A DNA stretch of 64,000 nt. Source: Bacteroidales bacterium. Lineage in GTDB: Bacteria > Bacteroidota > Bacteroidia > Bacteroidales > P3. Shown piece after piece: positions 1 to 7,934 of this stretch. The translations under genes and the position numbers were made by a program. Numbering within the stretch: position 1 is the first letter of the stretch; each line of letters opens with the position of its first letter. The stretch lies in the NCBI GenBank assembly GCA_016280915.1, contig JAEEHQ010000066.1, forward strand, positions 1 through 64,000. Direction: 5' to 3'. The notes beneath the pieces were generated by a model. It saw only the letters and a program-made list of their open reading frames with translations, made no database searches and had not been told where the DNA came from.

Positions 1-375
1 ATCGCCGACCTCACCCGTCTGCCCAGCGCCCTGTTTGTCATCGACATCAACAAGGAGCACATTGCCGTTGCTGAGGCCCGCCGCCTGAACATCCCTACCT
101 TCGCAATCGTTGATACCAACTGCAACCCCGACCTTATCGATTTCCCCATCCCCGCTAACGATGATGCTTCCAAGTCGATTGCCGCCATCCTGAAACACAT
201 GGCTGAGGCTATCCAGGAAGGTCTTAACGAGCGCATGCTCAACAAAGACGCCCAGAATGAGGAGGGGGAAGAAAGAAACGAGGACGCACCTGTAGAGAAA
301 AAGACCCGTCCCCGTCGTCCCAGAAACGAAGCCCCCAAGGCAGAGGCTGAGACCGAGGCTCCTAAGGCTGAATAA
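1..375 (+). CDS. rpsB: 30S ribosomal protein S2, C-terminal part
   Basis: The window opens inside this gene; 124 codons and a TAA stop are present. The reading [18 protein letters not shown], followed by [20 protein letters not shown] and then [13 protein letters not shown], is the conserved C-terminal half of S2, a small-subunit protein that binds S1 and sits at the head-body junction. After the conserved core there is a charged low-complexity tail of about 40 residues (Glu/Lys/Arg/Pro, with [12 protein letters not shown] at the end), a type of extension common in Bacteroidota S2. It lies 104 bp before tsf, the classic rpsB-tsf order. The start is outside the window. Confidence 0.95.
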   Translation: MADLTRLPSALFVIDINKEHIAVAEARRLNIPTFAIVDTNCNPDLIDFPIPANDDASKSIAAILKHMAEAIQEGLNERMLNKDAQNEEGEERNEDAPVEKKTRPRRPRNEAPKAEAETEAPKAE

Positions 376-389
376 GCTTAGATAACAGT

Positions 390-440
390 AATGAGTAATG
401 GGCGAAGGGCGTATTGGGCGCCGAAGGTCCATTACTCATT
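390..440. other. Inverted repeat between rpsB and tsf
   Basis: AATGAGTAATGG (390-401) is the exact reverse complement of CCATTACTCATT (429-440), giving a 12-bp stem around a 27-nt G-rich loop. A short T stretch (CACTTTTAA) follows. It could be a partial terminator or processing site tuning rpsB against tsf; the function is inferred from position only. Confidence 0.5.
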
Positions 441-479
441 GCACTTTTAATAACATAGAACAAAAAATAAAATACCACT

Positions 480-1469
480 ATGGCAAATATTACTGCAAAA
501 CAGGTTAATGAGCTTCGTCAGCTGACGGGTGTCGGTATGATGGACTGCAAAAAGGCCCTCGTAGAATGCGATGGCGATTTCGAAAAGGCTATTGACTTCC
601 TCCGTCAGAAGGGTCAGAAAATGGCTGCTAAACGTGCTGACCGCGACGCCAACGAAGGTTGCGTGCTGGCTAAGAGCTGCGGCAACTACGGCGCCATGAT
701 CATGCTGAGCTGCGAGACCGACTTCGTGGCCACCAATGCTGGTTTCGTCGAATTCACCACCTCTATCCTTGACACCGCTATGGCTCAGCACCTCACCAGC
801 AAAGAGCAGGTGATGGACATGGAGCTCAACGGCCGTAAGGTGAGCGACTGCATCACCGACCAGATTGCCAAAATCGGCGAGAAAATCGAGCTGGCCCACT
901 TCGAGACCATCGAGGCTCCGAAGGTCTACTCCTACATCCATCCCGGCAACCGCATGGCCTCCATCATCGGTCTGAGCAAGGAAGGTTTCGACGAGGTTGG
1001 TCACAACATTGCCATGCAGGTCGTAGCTATGCGTCCTCTTGCTTTGGATGCCAACAGCATTCCCCAGGAAGTGAAAGACAAAGAGCTTGCCGTTGCTGCG
1101 GAGAAGACCCGCGAAGAGCTCATCGGCAAGGCCGTTGACGCCGCCTTGAAGAAAGCCGGCATCAACCCCGCACACGTCGACAGCGAAGAGCACATGGCCT
1201 CCAATATGGGCAAGGGCTGGATCACCGCCGAGCAGGTAGAACTGGCTAAGAAAATCAAGGTCGAAGAGGCTGAAAAGAAAGCCGCTACCCTCAACGAGCA
1301 GCAGATTCAGCAGATTGCTAACGGTCGTCTGAACAAATTCTACAAAGAGAACACCCTGGTCGAGCAGGAATACATTATGGAGAACAAAATGACCGTGCGT
1401 CAGTTCCTCTCCAACGCTGACAAAGAGCTTGCTTGCACCGGTTTCAAGCGTCTCGAACTGGGTGCCTAA
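480..1469 (+). CDS. tsf: Elongation factor Ts
   Basis: EF-Ts is the guanine nucleotide exchange factor for EF-Tu: it displaces GDP so that EF-Tu can reload GTP during translation. The 329-residue product begins with the UBA-like N-terminal domain (residues 1-55, with LRQLTGVGMMDCKKAL). Next come the diagnostic TDFVATN motif (about residue 80) and a long dimerisation region. C-terminal repeats of the core include SLMREQPFI-like equivalents that are weakly conserved here. The length is slightly above the E. coli enzyme (283 aa) and normal for Bacteroidota. The ATG at 480 directly gives the family start MANITAKQVNELR. It follows rpsB and ends at a clear terminator. Confidence 0.97.
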   Translation: MANITAKQVNELRQLTGVGMMDCKKALVECDGDFEKAIDFLRQKGQKMAAKRADRDANEGCVLAKSCGNYGAMIMLSCETDFVATNAGFVEFTTSILDTAMAQHLTSKEQVMDMELNGRKVSDCITDQIAKIGEKIELAHFETIEAPKVYSYIHPGNRMASIIGLSKEGFDEVGHNIAMQVVAMRPLALDANSIPQEVKDKELAVAAEKTREELIGKAVDAALKKAGINPAHVDSEEHMASNMGKGWITAEQVELAKKIKVEEAEKKAATLNEQQIQQIANGRLNKFYKENTLVEQEYIMENKMTVRQFLSNADKELACTGFKRLELGA

Positions 1470-1493
1470 TACACACCTTTTCACTCATACAGC

Positions 1494-1535
1494 AAACGGC
1501 TGCCTCCCCATAGGACGACAGCCGTTTTCTTTTTT
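1494..1535 (+). terminator. Rho-independent terminator after tsf
   Basis: AAACGGCTG (1494-1502) pairs with CAGCCGTTT (1519-1527), a 9-bp stem with a 16-nt loop. It is followed by TCTTTTTTG. It lies 25 nt after the tsf stop and closes the rpsB-tsf unit. Confidence 0.88.
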
Positions 1536-1619
1536 GCCTAACCAGCACTTTGCATTCCTCTTAGAAAAGATGGTTACGTGATTTCCTTTGAGACAATAAT
1601 GAAACCATTCCTATTGTCT

Positions 1620-2465
1620 CTATCGTGTACTGACTGTGGAGCTGCCTGAGGTAGAGCAGACGACCGTAGGTGTGCAACCAGAGGGGATGCCATAGACGAT
1701 GTGGCTGGAACCCGTAAGGGTTACGCGCAGGCTCTCGCACACATTGAAATCGGCTTCGCTGCTGCCGCTCAGCTCACCCGTCGCCATGCGGCAATCCATC
1801 ATGGGCGAAAGGAAATCGCTAGCGCCCGAAAGGTCCAATTCCAAACTATCCAAACAACTGCCCTCTGCCTTCACAGTAGAAGCACCACTGGCCTCCAACT
1901 CAATCGTGTTCGCATCAATTTTGCCGTTCATAACCGATGCTCCTGAAAGGTCCATGACAACCTTCTCGCTATTGATGGTACCCTTGAACAACGAAGCTCC
2001 GGACAAATCCATCTCCACCTTGGTGGCACGCACCGTGCCCTTGAAGTCGGATGCACCCGAAAGGTCCAATTCAACATTCCCACCCGACAAGTCTCCAACA
2101 AAGGTTGAAGAACCCGATAGGTCCACCTCGCAAAGCTGTTCATTGCTAGGCAATAGCACCTTGGCATCCTTATTAGAGATAGCCAAATTGGGGCGGAACT
2201 TAATCGTCAGCACGTCATCCTCCACCTTGACCACAACATATTGTTGCATTCTGGCCGAGGTGGTCACCACGGCATCGGTAACCGTGTCGCACACAACGAC
2301 ATCAAAAGCACTACTCACCTCCAATCGGGTATAGTCGCCCGTGATAGGGTACTCCATGGTGAAAAGCTGCGTGTCCTTTTCACATGCAGAACACAAACCA
2401 CAGAGAAGTAGCAACATGACAATAATTTTACGCATCGGTAGCTGCTTAATTTGTTCTTTTTTCAT
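1620..2465 (-). CDS. GIN-domain (DUF2807) lipoprotein
   Basis: A 281-residue putative surface or periplasmic lipoprotein. The N-terminus is MKKEQIKQLPMRK, a hydrophobic stretch, then the lipobox LCSAC, after which the Cys would be acylated. The body is one putative auto-transporter adhesin head (GIN) domain: it opens with YTRLEVSSAFDVVV and then shows repeated beta-helix rungs of the type DLSGAS, DFKGTV, EASGAS. The rungs repeat at about 20 residues. No enzymatic motif is visible. The longer reading from 2519 is rejected because that start would lie upstream of the promoter box at 2509-2516. The internal ATG at 2435 is an alternative start. It is divergent from the RNase H gene. The molecular role of this family is not established. 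Confidence 0.85.
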   Translation of the reverse strand: MKKEQIKQLPMRKIIVMLLLLCGLCSACEKDTQLFTMEYPITGDYTRLEVSSAFDVVVCDTVTDAVVTTSARMQQYVVVKVEDDVLTIKFRPNLAISNKDAKVLLPSNEQLCEVDLSGSSTFVGDLSGGNVELDLSGASDFKGTVRATKVEMDLSGASLFKGTINSEKVVMDLSGASVMNGKIDANTIELEASGASTVKAEGSCLDSLELDLSGASDFLSPMMDCRMATGELSGSSEADFNVCESLRVTLTGSSHIVYGIPSGCTPTVVCSTSGSSTVSTR

Positions 2466-2508
2466 GGTATTAATAGTATATGTAACCTTTTTTTCATTTA
2501 TGGAAATG

Positions 2509-2516
2509 CAAAAATA
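2509..2516 (-). promoter_or_regulatory. -7 box for the GIN lipoprotein gene
   Basis: The minus strand reads TATTTTTG, a match to the Bacteroidota TAnnTTTG box, 44 nt before the ATG at 2465. It places transcription start near 2503 and so decides the start codon of the GIN gene. Confidence 0.75.
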
Positions 2517-2548
2517 CAAATAAAAAACTATATATGAGAAAAATATTG

Positions 2549-2556
2549 TACCTTTG
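2549..2556 (+). promoter_or_regulatory. -7 box for the RNase H gene
   Basis: TACCTTTG matches TAnnTTTG exactly. Only 11 nt separate it from the ATG at 2568, so the transcript would have a leader of roughly five to seven nucleotides. It is back to back with the GIN promoter at 2509-2516. Confidence 0.78.
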
Positions 2557-2567
2557 CACTCCTAAAT

Positions 2568-3233
2568 ATGTCGAAGAAACAGAAATACTACGTTGTGTGG
2601 CAAGGAAATACACCCGGCATCTATAACAATTGGGAGGAGTGTAAGGAACAGGTTGTCGGCGTATCGGCAGCCCAATATAAGTCGTTTGAGAGTCGAGAGG
2701 AGGCAGAAGCGGCCTTTCAACGACCTTACGATGAAGTGAAAGGGCATAAGGTTGCCAGCCGCAACAAAGAATGTATAGTGGGGGTGGATGAGAACGGCAT
2801 GACGGTGGTGAAACCCGGTTGTGTGGACGGTCCCATATTGGACAGCTTGGCCGTGGACGCTGCCTGCAGCGGCAATCCGGGCGTAATGGAATATCAAGGG
2901 GTGTATGTGGCCAATCGCCAACAGATTTTCCATTACAAGGCACCTGTCGGCACCAACAACATAGGCGAGTTTCTTGCCATCGTGCATGGGCTCTCCTACC
3001 TGAAAAAGCACGGGCTTAGCCAAATCATCTACAGCGACTCGGTCAACGCCATCAACTGGGTGAAACGGAAAGAATGTCGCACCAAGCTGCCCCTCACAGA
3101 ACAAACCATGGAACTGTGGAACTACATCCGCCGCGCTGAAGCCTGGCTGCAAAACAACAGCTACACCACCGAAATACGCAAATGGGACACCGACCACTGG
3201 GGCGAGATACCCGCCGACTTTGGTAGAAAATAA
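2568..3233 (+). CDS. rnhA: Ribonuclease HI with N-terminal viroplasmin domain
   Basis: Cleaves the RNA strand of RNA:DNA hybrids (R-loops, Okazaki primers). Residues 1-50 form the hybrid-binding viroplasmin/HBD domain (KYYVVWQGNTPGIYNNWEEC, then QYKSFESREEAEAAF). The RNase H fold covers about 90-221. The catalytic acidic residues are visible: D97 in AVDAACSGNPG, E134 in NNIGEFLAIVHGL, D157 in IIYSDSVNA, and the terminal Asp in the WGEIPADFGRK region. The length of 221 aa suits this two-domain class, which resembles eukaryotic RNase H1. It is the first gene of an apparent run with pnuC, prmC and the symporter (gap of 8 nt to pnuC). Confidence 0.93.
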   Translation: MSKKQKYYVVWQGNTPGIYNNWEECKEQVVGVSAAQYKSFESREEAEAAFQRPYDEVKGHKVASRNKECIVGVDENGMTVVKPGCVDGPILDSLAVDAACSGNPGVMEYQGVYVANRQQIFHYKAPVGTNNIGEFLAIVHGLSYLKKHGLSQIIYSDSVNAINWVKRKECRTKLPLTEQTMELWNYIRRAEAWLQNNSYTTEIRKWDTDHWGEIPADFGRK

Positions 3234-3241
3234 ACAACATT

Positions 3242-3820
3242 ATGAATCTCGAAGCTATATTGACCATCCTTATCACCATCGCGCAGATTGCCACCGTCTA
3301 TCTTGCCGCTCGCGGCAACCGTTGGACTTGGATTTTCAGCATCATCACAGGTCTCATTCTGTGCTATAATTTCTTCACCGACAAGCATTTCATGAGTTTT
3401 GGCTTCCAAGTGTACAGCCTGCTGGCCTCCATAGGTGGTGTCTTTATTTGGAAGAAGAAAGAAGAGGACAACCGCCGCACCATCACTTGGGGAAACCCTG
3501 TGTGGCCGTTACTGGCCGTGGTGGCCATTGCTACAGCCACCTATTTCTTCGACCTCAAGGTGCTCCACTCCAACCTGCCTGTACTCGACTGCGCCATCTT
3601 CTCGCTACAAGCCGTGGCCACCTTCCTAATGGTGCGCAAGGACATCAACGCCTGGATATGCTACCTCATCTGCGATGCCATCTACATTCCCCTCGGCATC
3701 ATGGGTGGCAGTTACAAATGGCTTGTCATCAGCGCCTGCTTCCTCATTACTGCCACCTATGGCTTCATCGTCTTTGTGAAAGCCTGGAAATCGGCCAAGA
3801 AAGCCAACAACAATGCCTAA
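3242..3820 (+). CDS. pnuC: PnuC-family nicotinamide riboside/vitamin transporter
   Basis: An integral inner-membrane protein of 192 residues with about seven hydrophobic segments and the PnuC signature GNRWTWIFSIITG near residue 24. PnuC proteins are semi-SWEET-like facilitators that take up nicotinamide riboside for NAD synthesis; relatives carry other vitamins such as thiamine or riboflavin, so the substrate is inferred. The charged loop KKKEEDNRR at about 75 is cytosolic-like. It follows the RNase H gene by 8 nt and its last 8 nt overlap prmC, indicating co-transcription. No TPP or other riboswitch is seen in front. Confidence 0.87.
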   Translation: MNLEAILTILITIAQIATVYLAARGNRWTWIFSIITGLILCYNFFTDKHFMSFGFQVYSLLASIGGVFIWKKKEEDNRRTITWGNPVWPLLAVVAIATATYFFDLKVLHSNLPVLDCAIFSLQAVATFLMVRKDINAWICYLICDAIYIPLGIMGGSYKWLVISACFLITATYGFIVFVKAWKSAKKANNNA

Positions 3821-4712
3821 CACCACCCACATGCACATTCCCTCCAACCAAGTGCGGGACATCGAAAGATACATACGCACCGAGTTGGACGAACTATATC
3901 CGGAAGGGGAACTGCGCATGTTCACTCAGATGCTATTTGAGGCCTATATGGGGTGGAGTACCGCACAACTACTGCTTCACCGTGACGATACCATCAACCA
4001 GTCGGACCTATTGAAATTCCACTGGGCGGTGGAAGACTTGAAGCAATATCGCCCCATCCAGCACATCATCGGCTACACCGACTTTTGCGACTGCCGCATA
4101 GCAGTCTCCCCCGATGTGCTGATACCGCGGCCCGAAACCGAAGAGATTGTGTTGAGGGCAACAGAACTTCTGAATGACTCTGGAGCGAATGTCCAAGAGG
4201 GCAATTTCCTTGACCTCTGCACCGGTAGCGGCTGCATTGCCATTGCTTTGGCCAAACAATTTCCCAAGGCGAAAGTATATGCTGTGGACATCTCAACCAA
4301 AGCCTTGGATCTGGCACAAAAGAATGCTGAGCGAAACCATGTAGCTGTGGAATTCGTCCAATCTGACATACTGCAAGAAACAATTGCCCTCCCCTGCCCC
4401 ACTTTCGACCTCATCATCAGCAATCCACCCTACATACAGGAGAAAGAGCGCTGCAACATGGAACGCAACGTGCTGGAGTATGAGCCCAGCCTCGCCCTCT
4501 TTGTGCCAGATAAAGACCCCCTGAAATTCTACCGCGCTATCGGACTCTATGCCCTTCAGCACCTCACTTACAAGGGACTCCTTATACTTGAAATCAACGA
4601 ACACCTTGGTTCAGCCACTTGCCAGCTACTACAGAGCATAGGATTTGTAACCCAACTACTGCAAGACTTTCGTGGCAAGGACCGAAGCATAATAGCCACT
4701 CCAAAACCATGA
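3813..4712 (+). CDS. prmC: Release factor glutamine methyltransferase
   Basis: Methylates the glutamine of the GGQ motif in release factors RF1 and RF2 using S-adenosylmethionine. The 299-residue product has the usual two parts: a helical N-terminal substrate-binding domain (1-80) and a Rossmann methyltransferase domain. The SAM motif LDLCTGSGC is at about 133-141 and the catalytic NPPY at 204-207, within ISNPPYIQEKE. The sequence IPRPETEEIV ahead of the SAM motif is also diagnostic. The start overlaps pnuC by 8 nt and the stop overlaps the next gene as ATGA (4709-4712), so translation is probably coupled. Confidence 0.95.
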   Translation: MPNTTHMHIPSNQVRDIERYIRTELDELYPEGELRMFTQMLFEAYMGWSTAQLLLHRDDTINQSDLLKFHWAVEDLKQYRPIQHIIGYTDFCDCRIAVSPDVLIPRPETEEIVLRATELLNDSGANVQEGNFLDLCTGSGCIAIALAKQFPKAKVYAVDISTKALDLAQKNAERNHVAVEFVQSDILQETIALPCPTFDLIISNPPYIQEKERCNMERNVLEYEPSLALFVPDKDPLKFYRAIGLYALQHLTYKGLLILEINEHLGSATCQLLQSIGFVTQLLQDFRGKDRSIIATPKP

Positions 4713-6205
4713 TTACTCCTATACACATCATCGGCATCCTGCTCACCGTGGGATTATTACTTGTAGTCAGCATTCATTCGGGTCGCAAAGTCAAAGATGC
4801 AAAGACCTTCACTACAGGCGGCAAAGCCAACAGCTGGATGGTATGCGGAGCAATCCTTGGCACCTTGGTGGGTGGACAGTCCACCATAGGGACGGCCCAA
4901 TTGGCCTTTAGCTTCGGAATCTCGGCCTGGTGGTTTACCATTGGTGCCGCATTGGGAGCGTTGGTGCTGGCCCTGGTATACGCCAAGCCCCTCCGCCTCA
5001 GCGGCTGCACCACACTCCTCGAAATCGTGTCGCGCGAATATGGGCGTAAAGCCGAGACTGTCGGTTCCATCCTTTTCCTAATAGGTATCTTCATCAGCAT
5101 CATGTCGCAGGTGCTCTCCTCCTCGGCCATGGTCACAAGCCTGTTTCACATCCCCCTCGCCTGGGCTGCCGTTGTTAGTGCGGCGCTCATCATGCTCTTT
5201 GTCCTCTTCGGCGGCATACAGAGTGCCGGGGCTGGTGGCATCATCAAGTTGGTGCTGCTCTACGTAACCTCGTTGGCGGCCGGGGCCATGGTGTGGCATA
5301 TAGGCAGCGGACTCAGGGGCATCATGGGCAGTATTGACACCATCTATGCCAACCCTGTGCTGGCAGAATTGGGCGACATCAGCGATGCCGAGAGCATACA
5401 CCACCGCTACAGCAATCTGGTGGCACGAGGGCCGCTGAAGGACATCGGCGGGTGTCTCTCGCTCATGCTCGGTGTGGTTACCACGCAAACCTACGCCCAA
5501 GGCATCTGGTCTGCTGCCACAACAGCCAAAGCCCGACGGGGTGCAGTTTACTGTGCTGCCCTCATTCCTCTCATAGGGCTAGCTTGCACCTTCGTGGGCA
5601 TGTACATGCGTGGACATTATATCACCTCCGCCGAGCTGGCCGCGCTACAGCAGGAGGGGTATTCGCTACCCGAAGGGGTCGGGGTAATCGACAGCTCCCT
5701 TCAGGCCTTCCCCACCTTTGTCCTCAACCACCTACCACCATGGATTGGAGGTATCGCCCTTGGTGCCATGCTGGTTAACATTCTGGGATGTGGAAGCGGT
5801 CTCACCTTAGGTGCTTCTACAATATTAGTGCGCGATGTATATGGCAATTTGGCCACCCGATTGGGGAAGACACCACTCCATTCGTCACAGCTATTGCAGA
5901 CGCGCCTTTCAATCGTGGGGCTACTGGTTCTTGCCGTCGTCATCGCCTTGTCGGTTCGCGGCACTTTCATCAACGACTTGGGATTTCTCTCTCTGGGTTT
6001 GCGTGCCGTGGCTCTTCTCTTCCCACTCAGTTTTGCCATCTTCCTGCCTGGTCATTTCAGCCCACGCTACATTGTTCCCGCCATGATTGCTGGAACCGCC
6101 ACCATGCTGGCGGCCAAAGCCTTGACACTTCCTGCTGACCCCGTCTACTATGGTCTGGCCGTTTCCCTCCTCATCATGCTGATAGGCCATCGTAGAAAGC
6201 AGTAG
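4709..6205 (+). CDS. Sodium:solute symporter (SSS family)
   Basis: A 498-residue polytopic membrane protein with roughly 13 hydrophobic helices. It opens with MITPIHIIGILLTVGLLL, followed by GRKVKDAKTFTTGGKANSW, a typical SSS N-terminus, and GTLVGGQSTIGTAQLAFSFG, which matches the first sodium-site helix of the family. The family couples Na+ entry to uptake of sugars, amino acids, proline, pantothenate and others; the substrate cannot be read here. An upstream in-frame start at 4619 would overlap prmC by 94 nt; the ATG at 4709 forms an ATGA overlap with the prmC stop and is preferred. It is the last gene of this run. Confidence 0.88.
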   Translation: MITPIHIIGILLTVGLLLVVSIHSGRKVKDAKTFTTGGKANSWMVCGAILGTLVGGQSTIGTAQLAFSFGISAWWFTIGAALGALVLALVYAKPLRLSGCTTLLEIVSREYGRKAETVGSILFLIGIFISIMSQVLSSSAMVTSLFHIPLAWAAVVSAALIMLFVLFGGIQSAGAGGIIKLVLLYVTSLAAGAMVWHIGSGLRGIMGSIDTIYANPVLAELGDISDAESIHHRYSNLVARGPLKDIGGCLSLMLGVVTTQTYAQGIWSAATTAKARRGAVYCAALIPLIGLACTFVGMYMRGHYITSAELAALQQEGYSLPEGVGVIDSSLQAFPTFVLNHLPPWIGGIALGAMLVNILGCGSGLTLGASTILVRDVYGNLATRLGKTPLHSSQLLQTRLSIVGLLVLAVVIALSVRGTFINDLGFLSLGLRAVALLFPLSFAIFLPGHFSPRYIVPAMIAGTATMLAAKALTLPADPVYYGLAVSLLIMLIGHRRKQ

Positions 6206-6282
6206 ATTATAAAAAATGGACGCCCGAGCTTTGTAGAGACGGTCGGAAATAGATTAACTTCCATCATTCCGTTTGTATGAAT

Positions 6283-6466
6283 GAAAAGTCCACAAATTCG
6301 GGAACGAAAAGTCCACAAATTCGGGAACGAAAAGTCCACAAATTCGGGAATGAAAAGTCCATAAATTCGGGAATGAAAAGTCCACAAATTCGGGAATGAA
6401 AAGTCCACAAATTCGGGAACGAAAAGTCCATAAATTCGGTAATGAAAAGTCCACAAATTCGGGAAT
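6283..6466. repeat. Array of eight 23-bp direct repeats
   Basis: Eight contiguous units start at 6283, 6306, 6329, 6352, 6375, 6398, 6421 and 6444. Each begins GAAAAGTCCACAAATTCGGG and ends AAT or AAC. Variation is confined to a few positions: CACAAA or CATAAA, GGGAAT or GGGAAC, and one GGTAAT. There are no spacers, so this is not CRISPR. The period is not a multiple of three, so it does not encode a protein repeat. It ends 16 bp before the -33 element of the DUF4143 promoter, the position of an iterated operator. Confidence 0.95.
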
Positions 6467-6482
6467 ATAACAAAATAATTTA

Positions 6483-6511
6483 TTGTATTCCAAATATTTT
6501 TTGTATTTTTG
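6483..6511 (+). promoter_or_regulatory. Promoter of the DUF4143 ATPase gene
   Basis: TTG at 6483-6485 and TATTTTTG at 6504-6511 with an 18-bp spacer match the Bacteroidota -33/-7 pattern. The ATG lies 25 nt downstream. The 23-bp repeat array ends just upstream. Confidence 0.75.
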
Positions 6512-6536
6512 CATCGTAAAAAAATATTAGTAAAAA

Positions 6537-7811
6537 ATGGGCGATTATAAAGAACGCGTTTTTGACCAAATACTTAGGCGGAAATTAGAAGGAATGGGAG
6601 CCGTCTTGATAGAAGGGCCGAAGTGGTGTGGAAAGACCACAACGGCAGAGCACCAGGCGGCCAGCGTGCTATATATGAATGAGCCAAAATTGTATAAACG
6701 TAACCTACAACTAGCAGACCAAGACCCGCAGGTACTGCTGCAAGGGGATACCCCTCGGCTGATAGACGAATGGCAGGAAGCTCCTAAATTATGGGACACA
6801 GTTCGTTTCGAGGTGGATCACAGAGGTGAGGATGGGCAATTCATCCTGACCGGTTCCGCTGTGCCTGCCGATATGAGCCAAGTTCATCATAGTGGGACAG
6901 GCCGAATTGCACGCTTACAGATGCGGACAATGAGCTTGTGGGAGTCGGGAGACTCCACGGGTGATATCAGTCTTGTGAACTTATTTTCAGGTGCCGCACG
7001 GAATGTGGCCACCATGGACAAAACACTTCAAGAAGTGGCATTTCTGGTGTGCCGTGGAGGCTGGCCGAGGGCCGTACTGCAAAAGAAGTCGGTGGCACTT
7101 GACAGAGCCTACGACTATTTGAACGCAATAGTGAACACAGATATCTCGCGGGTTGATGGAGTGGAACGCAACGCAGAACGGACTCGGAAACTCATGCGGT
7201 CATATGCTCGTTTTCAGGGAGGACAGGTTCCGTTGTCGAAGATACGGACCGACATCGTGGCGGGAACTGACAATACTTTTGACGAAAAGACCATAGTTTC
7301 GTACCTGAACGCGTTGCAGATGATGTTTGTGATTGAGGATATGCCATCTTGGAACCCCAACTTACGGTCTAAAGCAGCTATCCGCACATCTGACACCAGA
7401 TATTTCACAGACCCATCGATTGCAGCTGCAGCATTGGGCATTGGTCCCAAAGATTTGATGAATGATTTAGACACATTTGGTCTTTTGTTTGAGACGATGT
7501 GTGTAAGGGATTTGAGGATTTACGCCCAAGCACTAGACGGCTTAGTTTATCATTATCGCGACTCAGATGGATTAGAATGCGACTCGGTTGTGCATCTCCG
7601 GAATGGTGCCTATGGACTGGTTGAGGTGAAATTAGGTGGCGATAGACTAATTGAAGAGGGCGCTAAAACCCTACATAAAATGCACAAAAAGATTGACACC
7701 GACAAGATGAAAGAGCCTTCTTTCCTCGCGGTGCTGGTGGCCAACGGAAACTATGCATATCAAAGGCCTGACGGAGTGTGGGTGATACCCATTGGCAGCC
7801 TGAAACCTTAG
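6537..7811 (+). CDS. AAA-family ATPase with DUF4143 domain
   Basis: A 424-residue predicted P-loop ATPase. Walker A is GPKWCGKTT (about 27-35) and the Walker B region is RLIDEWQEAP. A sensor-1-like FILTGSAVP follows, as in the AAA_14 family. The C-terminal DUF4143 domain (about 200-370) ends in a PD-(D/E)xK-like segment: LECDSVVHL, then YGLVEVKLGG. That arrangement resembles a restriction-endonuclease-fold core and is standard for this family. Many Bacteroidales carry multiple copies; their function is unknown, though they are often listed near mobile or toxin-antitoxin loci. The gene stands alone behind its own promoter and the repeat array. Confidence 0.9.
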   Translation: MGDYKERVFDQILRRKLEGMGAVLIEGPKWCGKTTTAEHQAASVLYMNEPKLYKRNLQLADQDPQVLLQGDTPRLIDEWQEAPKLWDTVRFEVDHRGEDGQFILTGSAVPADMSQVHHSGTGRIARLQMRTMSLWESGDSTGDISLVNLFSGAARNVATMDKTLQEVAFLVCRGGWPRAVLQKKSVALDRAYDYLNAIVNTDISRVDGVERNAERTRKLMRSYARFQGGQVPLSKIRTDIVAGTDNTFDEKTIVSYLNALQMMFVIEDMPSWNPNLRSKAAIRTSDTRYFTDPSIAAAALGIGPKDLMNDLDTFGLLFETMCVRDLRIYAQALDGLVYHYRDSDGLECDSVVHLRNGAYGLVEVKLGGDRLIEEGAKTLHKMHKKIDTDKMKEPSFLAVLVANGNYAYQRPDGVWVIPIGSLKP

Positions 7812-7861
7812 AATTTAGGAAGGCTAAAGAGCCTGCTTTTGCCAATAAATAAAAGATTTTC

Positions 7862-7891
7862 TTGTTATGTTAAAAAAAATGTGTATCTTTG
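7862..7891 (+). promoter_or_regulatory. Promoter of the rimP-nusA-infB operon
   Basis: TTG at 7862-7864 and TATCTTTG at 7884-7891, with a 19-bp spacer, match the Bacteroidota consensus. Transcription start would be near 7896, giving a leader of about 40 nt. Confidence 0.78.
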
Positions 7892-7905
7892 CAGCGATTG
7901 ATTGA

Positions 7906-7927
7906 GGGGACGTGAGTTCCCTTTTTT
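7906..7927 (+). promoter_or_regulatory. Leader hairpin with U tract before rimP
   Basis: GGGGAC (7906-7911) and GTTCCC (7916-7921) form a 6-bp stem closed by the GNRA tetraloop GTGA, followed at once by TTTTTT (7922-7927). It has the form of a small intrinsic terminator placed 8 nt before the rimP start codon, so it may be an attenuator or a protein-binding leader for the translation-factor operon. Function inferred. Confidence 0.6.
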
Positions 7928-7934
7928 ATTGCTT

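Noticed and set aside
447-1484. Long antisense ORF over tsf (345 codons)
   Set aside because: It mirrors the tsf frame, has no promoter or family resemblance, and is explained by codon bias of tsf.
6283-6466. CRISPR array
   Set aside because: The units are contiguous with a 23-bp period and no spacers; there are no cas genes.
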